A stretch of 64,000 bases of DNA, taken from positions 11,153,066 to 11,217,065 of the forward strand of contig JAPTYO010000059.1 in NCBI GenBank assembly GCA_036873135.1, read 5' to 3'. Position 1 is the stretch's first letter; each line of letters opens with the position of its first letter. Source of the stretch: Clarkia xantiana subsp. parviflora (lineage: Eukaryota > Streptophyta > Magnoliopsida > Myrtales > Onagraceae). The translations under genes were made by a program, and so were the position numbers. This document shows, piece by piece, positions 47,903-59,689 of this stretch. The notes beneath the pieces are model-generated. The model made no database searches. It worked only from the letters and a program-made list of their open reading frames with translations, and had not been told where the DNA came from.

Positions 47903-48452
47903 TAGGGGTGAGCGGTTCCGGGTACCCAGTACTTTTAGGGTATCCCAGAACCAGACCAATACTAAACGGTTCCTAACTTTATTACCCAGAATCGTACCAG
48001 AACATTTAGGAACCAGAATCGTACCAGAACCGTTAAGAGCCAATCGGTTCCGGGTACCCGCTAAGGAACCGGTTACAAATTTTCAAACTAAATAATATAA
48101 TTTTAGGTACTAGTTGGAACCGGGTTCTGGATACCCAGTTGGAACCGGGTTCTCGGTAGCCAATTGAAACTGAAATTTATGTTATACCAAGTGAATCATA
48201 AAAATAATTATAACATTTTCCACAAACAAATTTTAAATTTGTTAAATGTTTAGTGTTTTTTTAATTTATATATATATAACGGTTTCGGTTCCGGGTATTT
48301 GGGTACCCGAAAACTTATCCCGGAACTGGAACCGAAAATACCGGTTCTTGAAATTTAATCCCAGAACCGTACCAGAACCATTTACATCTACCCGGAACCT
48401 ACCAAATGACCGGTTCCGGTCCGGTTCCAACTGGGTAATTTGCTCACCCCTA
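47903..48452. mobile_element. hAT-type MITE 1
   Basis: The ends are perfect 11-bp inverted repeats (TAGGGGTGAGC). The 8-bp target duplication ATTGAAGA lies at 47895-47902 and 48453-48460. The body is rich in CCGGTTCC/GGAACCGG words and has no ORF of interest. Confidence 0.88.
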
Positions 48453-48899
48453 ATTGAAGATGAGCGCACCTAAAGGAACAGAGAAACCGAAGCATCAAAG
48501 AGGCGTAGGACGAAACGCACGCGGTAGTGATGACATGAGCGAAGAAACACATATCGGAGCTTTGAATGTTGATCTGAAACGGATTTGGATTTAACTGGAT
48601 TTGGAATCGATAGCAACGGGCAAGCGGGAGGGAGGGGAAGATGCTGAAATGAAACGACATGAGGAAGACTAGAGAATGAAGAAGGCAAGCAGCACACACG
48701 CAGAGAAAGTGAATGAACGAACGAACGCGTAAACTTCATTGTCCAATTAGAAATTAGATTGCTTACATGGAAGCTAATTAGCATAAGTGTATTTAAATTA
48801 TATTATTATTATTATTATATATATTTGAAGTAGAATTACAAAGCTCTAAAATTGCAACAATATTTCTGATTATTACATAACGTTTCTTTTCACGTACGT
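48453..48899. other. Intergenic sequence up to element C
   Basis: The first ~290 bases are GA-rich on the plus strand and could be an old gene leader on the minus strand. A (TTA/ATT)n stretch lies near 48800. No gene is recognised. Confidence 0.35.
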
Positions 48900-49734
48900 T
48901 GTTGGGTTACGATTATAGAGGACAAGCCAGTGGGTAGTCGAGAGTATATAAGTCGGGACTCCCGAAAGAGAGTCGACGACTAATCATACTCAGAATGAAG
49001 AAACGAGAACAAATAGTCGACACCAAATGTTGAAAAAGTCGACGACTGAGATCCTTGATGACTGGCGACAAGTCCGCTCAAAACTCTCCCTCTTAAGGCA
49101 AGAGTCGAGTCGGCAGCCAAATACTATTGAAGAAACCTTCCTCCTAAGGAAAGGACAACTGGCAACATGTTTGCCGCCTCAGAGAAAACCCTTCCTCTTA
49201 AGTAAGGGGCAGGTGGCGACCTACTTGTCACCTGTTAGTTGAAGAAACCTTCCTCCTAAGGAAAGGAGGACTGGCGACCTGCTTCTACCGCCATAAAGGA
49301 AACTTTTCTCTTAAGGAATGGTGAGGTGGCGACCTGCTTCAACCGCCAGGGGAAAACCTTCCTAGCTAAGGAAATATGAGGTGGCGACCGGCTTGTCACC
49401 TACTTATACCGACTCTGGACAGAAACCCTCCCAAGAGGTTAGCCGCCATTTAAAGTTGGTACTTTCCCCCTATAAATAGGCGAACACTTTCATTATTTAA
49501 ACAATCTACATTCACTTACTTTTATAGTTACTTCTCAAATTTCATTGCTAACTTAAGTTTCGGAGTGGAATCAGGGGCAAATCCCCACCCTTTTTCAGGT
49601 CCTCACCTACTAAAGCCCCCTAAAGAAACTAAGTGCCCCTCGAGGTCGAGACAGACACCGAAAGGAGTTAGCTAGCAGTGAGACCTTGAAGTCCATTACC
49701 AGAAGCTTCAGGCCACGTCATTTTGATCCCAACA
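48900..49734 (+). repeat. Element C left LTR with U3 hairpin repeats
   Basis: About five degenerate ~60-bp units at 49120-49400 each contain a palindrome of the CTTCCTCCTAAGGAAAGG kind and a GGTGGCGACCTGCTT segment. TATAAATA is at 49471-49478, followed by a CTAACTTAAGTTTCGGAGTGG core that matches the other elements' R-U5 region. Confidence 0.8.
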
Positions 49735-49770
49735 TTTGGCACTGTCTGTGGGAACGGTGATAAAAAAGTC

Positions 49771-51896
49771 ATGGCTCCTAACAAAAACTGGAGAGTAACC
49801 GCGGTGGTGGAAGAGATAGCAAAATCTCAAGCAGATCCCACTACTTCCAGACCAACCAACGAGGAAGATCATCCTCAACAAAATAATGGTGTTAATTGCG
49901 AAGAACAACCTTCTCATTTTGAGCCACCACTAAATTAAGAAGAAGAGAGGACGACCCCACCAGCCGTCTCACAAGAAGTGATGACAGCCTTTATAACCTT
50001 ATGGAATCAGGCTCAGGCGGGAGCCACTCCCAACAATAAGGAGACAATTCGAGAAGCCTCCCATAAGGAAGATGTTGCCTCCAGTGTGAAGACCATCGAG
50101 GCTAACCTTCAGAAAAATGGGGCTCAAAAGACCCCAAAGTTCGACGCTCCTACTAAAGAACCTGTCCTAATCACTATAGGACAGGTAGAAGAGCTGCTCG
50201 AGAAATTGAGAAGGGGAGAGAGCGACATGTTGACCGTTCGTAGGCTTGGACGTTTAAACCGGTTATGGTAAATTGAATTGGTTTTGAACCGGATTGGACC
50301 GGTTAAGAACCGGTTCAATCGAACCGGTTTAATAAACAATCCAGATTTTCTATTTTTACATAATGCAGTTTAGGACTAGGATAGAATAAATTGGTTTAGC
50401 AATTAATCGAACCGGATTTGTTTTGTAGATTTAATATATTTATTGTAAAATTAATACTAATTTCCTAAACATATACTAAAATATATGATCACGGTTATTT
50501 TGGAAAAAAATTAAAACTAAATCAATTAGGATTGATAATTTAACTAAACTTACGCACAGTTCTTATTAATGGCTCCCTTTTTTTTCTTTTCAATAAACTT
50601 AAATTTTTAAGTTGGAATAATGTTTGTGTCTTTTAGCAAGTTAGTAGTCATTATAGTTTTTTTGTCTTGAATAATAATAAGCTCTTCAATATTTGTACTT
50701 GAAAGTAGATTGATTGAAATAATAAATTCTGTTAATTTGCCATTCATATTTAAGATTAAGTATTATATGGTTTGGTTCAGTTCAAACTAGTTCATAACCA
50801 GTTAACGACCAAACCAGATTTTCTAATTTTATACAATGTAGTTTAGACCCCAAGTCTAAAATTGAACCAAATTGGTTTAAACGGTTTAGTTTGGTTCGAA
50901 ACCGGTTCAGCCATAAACCGAATTGTGCCCAACCATAACCGTTCGTGATCACACCTCTCACCCCTTCTCCAAAAGACTCTTCGACACTCACGTACCCCCA
51001 CAAGTATTTGCAAGGAACATTGACGACTGTACCGATGAAGGAGACCCCGTTGGCAATATCAACGCCCACAACTCTTCCCTCCTAGGAAGAGGGGCAACCC
51101 TCGACCATTACGCAGCTCTCTTCCTAACGACTCTCAAAGAAGAAGCCTCCACATGGTTCTATGGCCTTTCCGACAATTCAATAGATTCGTGGGAAGAGGT
51201 AAAAACCAAGTTCATAGAGGGGCACATAGGCTATAGACAATGCCTCAAGAGCATGGACTTTCTGGATAAAATTGAGCAAGGTCCGGATGAAACCTTGGCC
51301 AATTACTATACAAGATATCATAAGATACTCTAACAGCTGAATGAAGATGCCACCGATGGTGAGCTGATAAGGACCTTCTGGAGAGGTCTAAGAGTCCAAA
51401 GTCAAGCTCTGAAAGATAGCATGTTGATGAAGCCCGCGCGAAAGATTAACGCCATTGCCGTCAAAGTTAAGTAGTATCGACCTGGAAAGGTCGCATGAAA
51501 AGTCACCGACGGAACTCGGGAAGCAAACCGTTCCCGCCAAAACAGAGGAAGCCTCCACCTCGCGACCTCAGAAGAAGGAAGATAGACGAGATGGAAGCTT
51601 CCGACAGGGGAATCGCCAAAACCACAAAAGGGATAACAACCCTCACCCGACGAGATTTACCCCACTTACACACAACGTCTCTGTCATACTCCAAGAAATG
51701 GAGAAGCTCAGATTGAATGACCCACCACCTACAAGGAAAAGCCCAATGTGTCATCAAATAAACGACTATTGTCAATATCACCACGCTAGAGGACACGACA
51801 CAAATGACTGCATGATTTTGAAGTAGGATATTGAAACCCTTATCCAAAGAGGTAAGTTGCTGAAGTTCGTGGAATAATCAGTTACAACAAAGAAAC
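49771..51896 (+). pseudogene. Element C gag, interrupted
   Basis: The ATG at 49771 opens a frame with one early TAA (49936-49938). The frame then continues to about 50240, where a hAT MITE interrupts it, and resumes after 50946 (H-P-F-S-K-R-L-F). The gag core A-S-T-W-F-Y-G-L and Y-Y-T-R-Y-H follows, with stops near 51331 and 51472. The C-terminal knuckle is Y-C-Q-Y-H...G-H-D-T-N-D-C (51766-51810), the C-x2-H-x4-H-x4-C form used by this lineage. The protein is clearly related to element D gag, but the copy is dead. Confidence 0.8.
50241..50937. mobile_element. hAT-type MITE 2, inserted in element C gag
   Basis: The ends TAGGCTTGGAC and the reverse complement TATGGTTGGGC form imperfect inverted repeats. 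The 8-bp target duplication ACCGTTCG is at 50233-50240 and 50938-50945. The body is AT-rich, with many GAACCGGTT words near both ends. It splits the gag frame, and the flanking gag sequence rejoins in sense once one duplication copy is ignored. Confidence 0.85.
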
Positions 51897-52056
51897 AGAG
51901 TAGGAGCCCACGAAGAGGTTCTCGCTCTCCCCGCACAACAATCCCGCCCCTATCCGCATGGGGACCGTCAATGTTACCGTGGGAGGATTCACATCAGGGG
52001 GCGAGACAAATTCCCCTCGTGAAGTATACGCCGCATAGATATCTACAGCAGCAATA

Positions 52057-52582
52057 ATGGGAAAAAGGCCTCGAGTGCCCAACCCAGAGACTATTAGTTT
52101 CACACTAGATGATCTCACAATAGTGATTCAAACCCATGAAGACTCCTTGGTAATCACAATTGTTCTATCAGAATATGAAGTCAAAAGAGTCCTCATCGAC
52201 AGTGGAAGCTCAACTGATATTCTCTTCTACGAAGCTTTCCTAAAGATGGGATTTACTAAAAAGGATTTAAGAATGGTTGATTTCCCTTTAAGAGGTTTTG
52301 CGGGAGAAACCATCTACCCCCTGGGCGCCATTCGACTAACCATAACTTTGGGAAGGAAGGAGAGAATCCTAAAATCGATATACTCTTCGTGGTCGTCGAC
52401 GCTGCCTCCGCCTACAACGCCATTATTGGCAGAACAACCCTCAATCCTCATCGGATTATCCCTTCGAAGGCTCATCAAGTCATGAGGTTTCCAACACCTC
52501 AAGGAATAGAGGAAGTCAGGGGAGATCAAACCATGTCACGACGCTGCTACTACGCGTCAACACGAAATCAAGAGAAGTCATA
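52057..52582 (+). pseudogene. Element C aspartic protease domain, frameshifted
   Basis: The frame at 52057 reads D-S-L-V-I-T-I, V-L-I-D-S-G-S-S-T-D-I-L (protease active site) and F-A-G-E-T-I-Y-P-L-G. It shifts near 52385 into the frame that reads Y-N-A-I-I-G-R-T-T-L-N and I-E-E-V-R-G-D-Q. The coding sequence stops after this domain, at the point where element B continues into RT. Confidence 0.8.
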
Positions 52583-52744
52583 AAAACTCCCAAATAGATG
52601 TTATATTTCTTATGAAACTAATGTCGTAAAATTTTCCCTTTTGGTGTAATGATTAGGAAACGATGAATAAATATAGCCCCTCGAGGTTCCTTTTCACGTA
52701 ATCATCCGAACATTCCGCTAAAAGGAATCGACAATCAGGCGCCA

Positions 52745-53575
52745 ACCAAATCGATTGTCGACATTATGTGCTCAAAATGGCAACAAAGCCTAGGTACGTC
52801 GGAAATTCGACAGAAGATCGACGTCTACAAACCGATTGTCGACATTATGTTCCCAAAATGGCAACAAAGCCTAGCTACGTCGGCAATTCGATAGAAGATC
52901 GGCGTCTACAAATCGATTGTCGATATTATGTGCCCAAAATGACATCAAAGCCTAGGTACGTCGACAACTCGATAAGCGGCTCCACCAGTCAACCATCTCG
53001 ATTGTTGACATTATGTTCCCAAGATGGCGACAAAGCCTAGGTACGTCGACAACTCGATAAGCTGTTCGGCGTCTACAAATCGATTGTCGACATTCTGTGC
53101 CCAAAATGGAAATAAAGCCTAGTTACGTCGTCAATTCGATAGAAGATCGGCGTCTACAAATCGATTGTTGACATTATGTGCCTAAGATGGAAACAATGCC
53201 TAGGTACGTCGACAACTCGATAAGCCGTCTACAAATCGATTGTCGACATTGTGTGCCCAAGATGGCAACAAAGCCTAGGTACGTCGACAACTCGATAAGC
53301 AGTTCGACGTCTATAAATCGATTGTCGACATCATGTGCCCAAAATGGCAACAAAGCCTAGGTACGTCGACAACTCGATAAGCGGCTCAACGTCAACCATC
53401 TCGATTATCGACATTATGTGCCCAAGATGGCGACAAAGCCTAGGTACGTCGACATTTCGATAGAAGTTCAGCGTCAACCATCTCGATTGTCAAGACAATG
53501 TGCCCAAGATGGCGACAAAGCCTAGGTACGTCGACAATTCGATGGAGGATCGACATCTACGATTTCGATCATTGG
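52745..53575. repeat. Element C tandem array (~80-bp units)
   Basis: About ten units of ~75-85 bases share CAACAAAGCCTAGGTACGTC, then GACAA.TCGATA and ATCGATTGTCGACATTATGTG. A further single unit occurs near 53785. The array sits between the protease and the 3' end of the antisense gene, as in the other elements. Confidence 0.9.
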
Positions 53576-53951
53576 CACAAGATGTCCAATAAAGGTTAGA
53601 CAGTAAAACCAAACCTCTTTCCTTATTCGATAGTTGAAAAATTAGAAATCTAAAATTAGTCATATCACTTAGATTGGTCAAAAATCAGAATAAAAAGGAA
53701 AAATATAAGGCGTTTTTGTCAAAACCAACTAAAGAAAGCTTATTACTCTTGAAAATAAATCGCCGGCATGATGAGCCCCAGATGGCAACAAAGCCTAGGT
53801 TTGTCGAAAATTAGATAAGAAGGATAAGCATTCACACAATAATTTTCTATAGAGATAATACTCTTAAATGCAGGGATGAAAATCCAAGCAATTCTTTTAT
53901 TAAGAAATAAACAAGCTACAGAGACGCGAGTACAAAAAAATGCTTCGCTAT

Positions 53952-55226
53952 CTAAGAAAGCTTGGCAGAAGTTCCCTTTATTTTCGAAGAAGAAGTAGCG
54001 AGACCCTCATCCTTCTCAGCAGGAATGCCCAAATATTGTTGAAGAAGAGGAACTCGAGAAAAGGGAAGTCGGGTTGATACTCCTTTAAATTCGCCACAAT
54101 CACCTTTAAAGAGATGAAAAACAAATCAGAGGCAGCCACGACGACATCATCTTGATAGGCGGGACTCGCCTTATGAAAAGGGTTTTGTTCTCCTCCCTCA
54201 TCTTCTCCGACAAAGTACGCAAATCTTTGACCAGAGAAAAGGAAGCCTTGAGAGACTCGCTGCTCCGGCGGTAATCCCACTTAAGGACCTCAGAAGCCTC
54301 GGTCATCCGTGCCAAATCCTCTTTCAGTTGGATATTTTCCTCTTAAAGGCAACAAACCTCTTCTGCACCACCTTCGGTTGAAATGGTTCGAAGCTCTTCT
54401 TTAGTTGAGTGTAGCTATCCATAGAGGTCGATCAACAACTGAGACAATCGGAGCGAGACCCGGAAGGCCTATCCAAAAAAGGGAGGTAAGATAAAAAGAG
54501 GGGGGGAGAAATCATAAGAAATCAAAGAAGAGACCAAAGACGGTACATACTTTAGCCTTCCTCAAAAGAAAAAGACGAATGACCTTCTTCGCCTCAACAC
54601 TGTCTACTCCCAGACGGCGACGATCTTGGGGAGGAACCGAAGCATTCAACAAATGAAGTGCCAGATCAGGATTGGCGATGAAGTGTCCTTCTTTAAGGGG
54701 GTAACCTTTTAACTCGCTCAGAGGATCCCAATCCTTCAAAGGATCGAGAGGAGGATTCAAAAGCATCTCCGACTCAAAAGGCGGACCTTTGTATTCCGGA
54801 GCGTTACTTGAAGGGATCGCAGAAGAAGAATGAGATGTTTGATTTGAAGATAATGAGGAATCCTCACCCCTTTTCCTTTTTACCGAAGAACATAAGGGGG
54901 CAATATCCCAATCCATAGGAGAGTAAAAATGGGTAGATACTTTAGCTTTACCCTTATCTCGGGAAGGCTCAGTAGGCAATTCTTCGACAGGAGGCATGAC
55001 CTCGACATCGATCGGACTTTTAACAGTCGCTCCTTCTTCATTTTCTTTGGATGGAGCAACAGAGGAAGACCCGGCAATGGCTCGGTGATGATTTTGAAGT
55101 ATCATCTTGATGAATTCTGAATAGAAGTCCTGTCATGAAACAAATATAGCCAAAGATTGATAAAATCCGAAGAGAAAAACTCAGAAGGAGACAGTCTCAA
55201 ACACCTGAAGTCGGATTGGCAGCCAT
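53952..55226 (-). pseudogene. Element C antisense gene (coiled-coil family), three exons, damaged
   Basis: A likely first exon at 55226-55203 (M-A-A-N-P-T-S-G) joins in phase to 55129-54551. That exon holds a serine/proline-rich region with K-R-K-R, then L-L-N-A-S-V-P-P-Q-D-R-R. A third exon at 54468-53952 holds a charged helical region and E-Y-Q-P-D-F-P-F-S-R-V near the end. The first donor, GTTTGA, is weak; GTGTTT is the alternative but would break the frame. Exon 3 has stops and at least one frameshift. The V-P-P-x-D-R and P-D-F-P-F blocks link it to the antisense genes of A, B and D. The function is unknown. Confidence 0.6.
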
Positions 55227-55270
55227 GGATACTTCTTACTCTTGAAACTTCAAATCTAAAGTACGAACAA

Positions 55271-55894
55271 TGATGGATATATGCCCAATTTGGGTTCGTA
55301 TTTACATTCCGGACTTCGCAAACACGTCAAAACCACGTAAACCGTCAAAATACGCTCCCGAGGTTTAAAACGGTCCGGATGCGCGACACACGCATCCGGA
55401 CCGGACCTCCGGATTGCCCTAAGATGACCGGATCACGCCAGGATCGTTTGAACCCGACGTGACCCGAGTGGTCGTCTACAGCGCGTGTATCCCGTTTGTG
55501 TCCTTACACCGAGTTAGAATTTTCTAATAGCCAACTTCAATCAAACCAGACGACAGTTCACGGTTTCCTTTAAACCGGCGTCAAACTGCATAAAAACCGG
55601 GATCGGTTCTAAGGTTGCCTATAAATAGGGAGCCTAGGCCATCCATTTTAGACACATTCTCTTGAGATTGGCTTTAGAGCTCTGACTTCTCTCTAGCTTT
55701 CTCTCTCTAGAAATACTCATTTAAGCATCGGAGAGGGCTCAACCGGCACCATCACCCCTCCGTGCTGGTTATTGCCCCTACGTGCAAGTCCGGACGACAA
55801 ACTTGAAGTCAGGAACGCAAGTCGAAGGAGCGAACACAGTTAACGAAGCGAAGATTCGTCAAGTCCGTCAGAACAAGCGGGTTTGGACGAAACA
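55271..55894 (+). repeat. Element D left LTR
   Basis: This 624-bp LTR has a 13-bp perfect hairpin at 55371-55403 (arms around GGTCCGGATGCG) in U3. TATAAATA is at 55620-55627, followed by GCTCTGACTTCTCTCTAG, the core GCATCGGAGAGGG and a CACCATCACCCCTCC stretch. The left flank base pattern is AACAA; its partner is outside the window. Confidence 0.85.
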
Positions 55895-55909
55895 TTTGGC
55901 GCCGTCCGC

Positions 55910-57720
55910 ATGATTCGAACAAGAAGCTATATTTCACCACAAGCTATGACGAGAAATCTTCCTCTTCCTGACAGTGTCAACTTTCAAGAGAAGAAGAAAA
56001 GCCTAGGCCGCCCAAGAAAGACAAGTGTCGAGCAATCAAGCAGACAGGTACCAGCAAGGAGTCAGCCAGGACCATCTCACATCCCTGAGGCAACCTCGAC
56101 CGCTTCCTCCATACCTGCAAGAAGCGTGCAAGCACCACAACATGAGCCAGGAGTGCACAACACACCTCCGCCAGGGTACGAGCATGGAGCGTATGGAATG
56201 CTTGCAGGAAGCACGCAAAGAGGTGCAAACCCAGCTCCAGTAGTGACTCCTGCCATGATGGCTCCGCTGGAAGAGCTGTTAGTTTTCAGGGAGACTTTAA
56301 GAAGCCAAGGATATATGCCACCTCCTCCACCACCGCCACCATTCAATGGTCAGGCCATGCCTGCAAGGGCAATGTCAGGCAACGTTGCCCGTCCAGAGAC
56401 CCCCTTCCACGGAGGAGAACAATATCTGGAAGATACATTCCAGTATCAGCAAACAAGGAATGAGTCAAGACAGGGAACGACGCGTTCGTACACTCCCTAC
56501 GATAGGGCGCAGGGTCAAGAAGAGACGTGGAGGCAACCCCCGCTTCCACGCACACAGCAATACTACAAGGAGAGTTCCTTCCAGGAAACAAGCCAAGAGC
56601 ATACAGGGATGCATCGCAATACCAGTTGGAGAAAACCAATGGTCAATAATGACGTTCCAATCGTAGGGCTCACGTCGAAGGGTCTGGAGGCCATGATTTA
56701 ACAGAAGATGAAAGAATCTAAAATGAAAGGTATGCACGCGTTGGCTGAGAACGCGTCTCACCCTTTCACGGATGAACTTGGGCACAGCCGTGTGCCTGAT
56801 GCGCTCTACGCAAACCGGATAGACAAATATCGAGGAAAGGGAGACCCAATCGAGCATGTGCAGCAGCACGAAGCCTCTCTACTCGGAAGAACCGATAATC
56901 CTCATCATGTGGCTATGTCATTTTCCCAAACTCTGGCAGGAACGGCAGCACACTGGTTCTTCTCGCTTCCATGCGGGAGCGTAACCTCTTGGCCATATTT
57001 GAAGGCAAAGTTCATACAGCGATATATGGGAGAGCGCACGCTCCTAAAAGGATCGAATGCGCTGAATGATGTACAACAACAAAATGAAGAATCGTTGGCG
57101 GATTACTACATCCGTTTTAACCAAAACATCGCTGACATTCAAGGCAATTTGACCGAAGGGGAGATAGATCGAGCCTTTATAAACAACTTGGGTCACAAAG
57201 GTTATGCACTCGCTGAGAAGATGTCTAAATGCCCTGCTGAGACACTTGAAGAGTTGGCGGCAAGAATAAAAGAGTTCGTGGATCTGGAAAGGTTCAGGCA
57301 ACAAAACAAAGCTAAAATGAGCGCTGCTCGTGCAAAGGAAAACAACAACAACAAGCCAGCGAGACCATCGCAAGGCAACCAGCAAAATAAGCAGTGGCAA
57401 CCACAGCAGAAAAGGCCATTTCAGTCGAACTTCCAAAAGCCCAAAGAGATTAATCTTGCTGATTGCATTCCTTTGAACGCGCCACTGTCTGTTATCTTAA
57501 AAGAGATGAAAGAAAACAAAATGTGGAAAGAGCCTTTCAACTTCCGCAAAGGCCCATTGGGAAAAAAAGAGGACAAGTGGTGTTAAAACCATGAGGTTTA
57601 TGGCCATGAAACAGACAGCTATGTAAGTCTGGGATTCCGCATAAACAATTTCATGCTCAAAGGATAACTGAAGCACTATGTAGACCAAGGCAAAAAACGT
57701 CCAAGGAAAGCCAATGCAGA
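55910..57720 (+). pseudogene. Element D gag 1, one frame with three UAA stops
   Basis: The frame runs from the ATG at 55910 through a Pro/Gln-rich N-terminal region with a P-run at 56325-56345. The gag core follows (H-P-F-T-D-E-L, A-A-H-W-F-F-S-L-P, L-A-D-Y-Y-I-R-F-N) and then C-I-P-L-N-A-P-L-S-V-I-L. In-frame TAA codons lie at 56702, 57584 and 57664, but no frameshift was seen. The knuckle near 57580 is C-x2-H-x4-H, with its last Cys apparently replaced by Tyr. It is homologous to element C gag. Confidence 0.85.
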
Positions 57721-57826
57721 GTCGTCAGGAAAAGGCAAAGGCAAAGAGAAAGCGAATGATAACCCACCTCCTGTCAAAAGAGGAATAATCAACGTCATTC
57801 ACGGGGGCCCAGCTGCTAGGGGTCAC

Positions 57827-58430
57827 GTGTCTAATTCAAGAGATGTATACGCTTCACAAGTAAAGACACTTCCTAAATATGGGAAGCGACGTCAACTTGA
57901 AGAAGACGACGTTGCCATCCAATTTTCAAGGGTGGACATGCAGCACATTGTCTACCCTCATGACGACGCTCTCGTTATCACAATGGACGTCGACGGATAT
58001 GACGTAAAACGCATTCTTGTGGATGGAGGAAGTTCTGCCGACATATTGCATGTGGGAGTGCTCGAACAATTGGGAAAGACAATAGTAGACCTTACTCATG
58101 GGACCTTTACTTTGGTTAGCTTCGCTGGTGCTGCAACCTGTCCATTGGGAACAATTACATTGCCGGTCATTTTTGGTGAAGGATGGAAAACGCTCAACGT
58201 CGACATTACCTTTGTGGTGGTGGAAGCTCTAGGAGCATACAACGGAATCCTGGGAAGGACAACAATAAACCCTTACGAGATTGTTCCATCCACTGTTCAC
58301 CAAAAAATGAATTTCCCAACAAGGAATGGAATTGGCGAAGTACTTGGAGATCAGACAACAACACGAAAGTGTTATGTCAACGCACTACGAAGCAGACAAC
58401 ACGTCACCATATCGATGGTCGACACGTACA
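57827..58430 (+). CDS. Element D aspartic protease domain
   Basis: Within the same frame as gag 1 this part is open. It follows the V-I-H-G-G linker (57790), shared with the start of element B pol. It reads D-A-L-V-I-T-M, I-L-V-D-G-G-S-S-A-D-I-L (active site with D-G-G instead of D-S-G), C-P-L-G-T-I-T-L-P, Y-N-G-I-L-G-R-T-T-I-N and G-I-G-E-V-L-G-D-Q. It would cut the gag polyprotein. The ORF continues into gag 2 rather than RT. Confidence 0.85.
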
Positions 58431-58479
58431 AGAAGAGAAGATTGAACCCTGAGTCTGGAGATGGAGAAAGTAAAGAACA

Positions 58480-59110
58480 AGTATTAAGCCTTGTAAGTCT
58501 GCCAGAGATAATCTGCTTCACAGCATGGCAAAGTGTTTGGGATGTCAAGCAGGGAGAATATGAGCCAATAATGAGTTATTTCAGAAGGTTAGCCTACAAC
58601 GATGCTCTTGTTAGAGCAACAAAAGGAAACGTGATCAACGCATTCTTCCTACACATGAATGCTCCATCTTTCCTCCTGTTCGGAAGAATCTGTGGATGGC
58701 AAACCACTCACACAATGGCAGATTTAAAATAAAAGTTTGACACTGCTATCATATGTGAACGAGAGCTGGGATGGGGTACACCTCTCAGCCAGGAAGGGGA
58801 AGTTCAAGTTAACAAGCAACCAAACGGAGGTATAGACGTCAACAATGATTACATCTTCACTCCACTAAACACGGAGATTGAGGAGATATACGTTAACCTC
58901 CTAGAGCACAAGCATCCCTTGCCACTCGAACCAAAGACAGTTTTTCTAGGCAAAGACATTGATGAGTGGTGCAAACACCACAAGACATGTGGGCATGGCA
59001 CCAAAAATTGCCTGTCTCTAAGATTAGAGATTGAAGAGATCATCGCGCTAGGCACATTGAAGAGTTATGTGGCACACAACCACCTTGCTCCGCCATCAAG
59101 CCAACAATGA
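58480..59110 (+). pseudogene. Element D second gag-like domain downstream of protease
   Basis: After the protease the frame reads W-D-V-K-Q-G-E-Y-E-P-I-M-S-Y-F-R-R-L, like the gag core Q-x-E-S-L-A-D-Y-Y-I-R-F. It crosses one TAA at 58730-58732. It then reads F-T-P-L-N-T-E-I-E-E-I, like the F/I-P-L-N-A-P-L-S-V-I-L of gag 1, followed by W-C-K-H-H-K-T-C-G-H-G-T-K-N-C, an intact C-x2-H-x4-H-x4-C knuckle, and L-K-S-Y-V. It ends at TGA 59108-59110. The segment stands where RT should begin. It is divergent from gag 1, so it is not a recent duplication. Confidence 0.7.
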
Positions 59111-59689
59111 AGGCGGCTGACTCATCATCTATCCCTTTATCTACATACTGTTTACTTACTCTAAGTCTTTCTAGATTGAATGTGATAGTACTCTATTTTG
59201 CAAACTTTGTAAATGCAACAACTATCTAATGAAGTCAATCTACTTTCGTAGGTACATTTCTACTTTATACATTACTTTGGAATTACGCCAAGTAGCAAAC
59301 TACGCGCATATTACTTGCACCAACAATTCAAGCTATCACGCTATATGCAAACAATCGACTTTTATTATACAACGTCGACATATCTATTACCGACATCAAC
59401 AGTGAGCACATAAACGCTCTCTATCTATAACGACGACTACTCTAAATAACGTCAACAACTCACTACATCTTGAGTTCAAACCAAGATTTATCTACAAGTG
59501 ACATGCTGCGACATCCTCTTTGTGAGGGAAACCCCCATGTTCACAACTAAAAAATGGCATGCTGCGAAATCCTCTTGTTAGATGCAAATCCTCATGTTCA
59601 TAGCCATTCCCTGAGTTCAAAATAGGATGCGGCAACTTTCAAAGGGACTGATCACCCCGACATGGCGGGCGTCCTCTTGTTAGACGACA
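59111..59689. other. Element D spacer after gag 2
   Basis: Non-coding A/C-rich sequence. Near 59510-59600 two loose copies of CATGCTGCGA.ATCCTCTT.GT appear, probably degenerate members of the next array. Confidence 0.4.
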
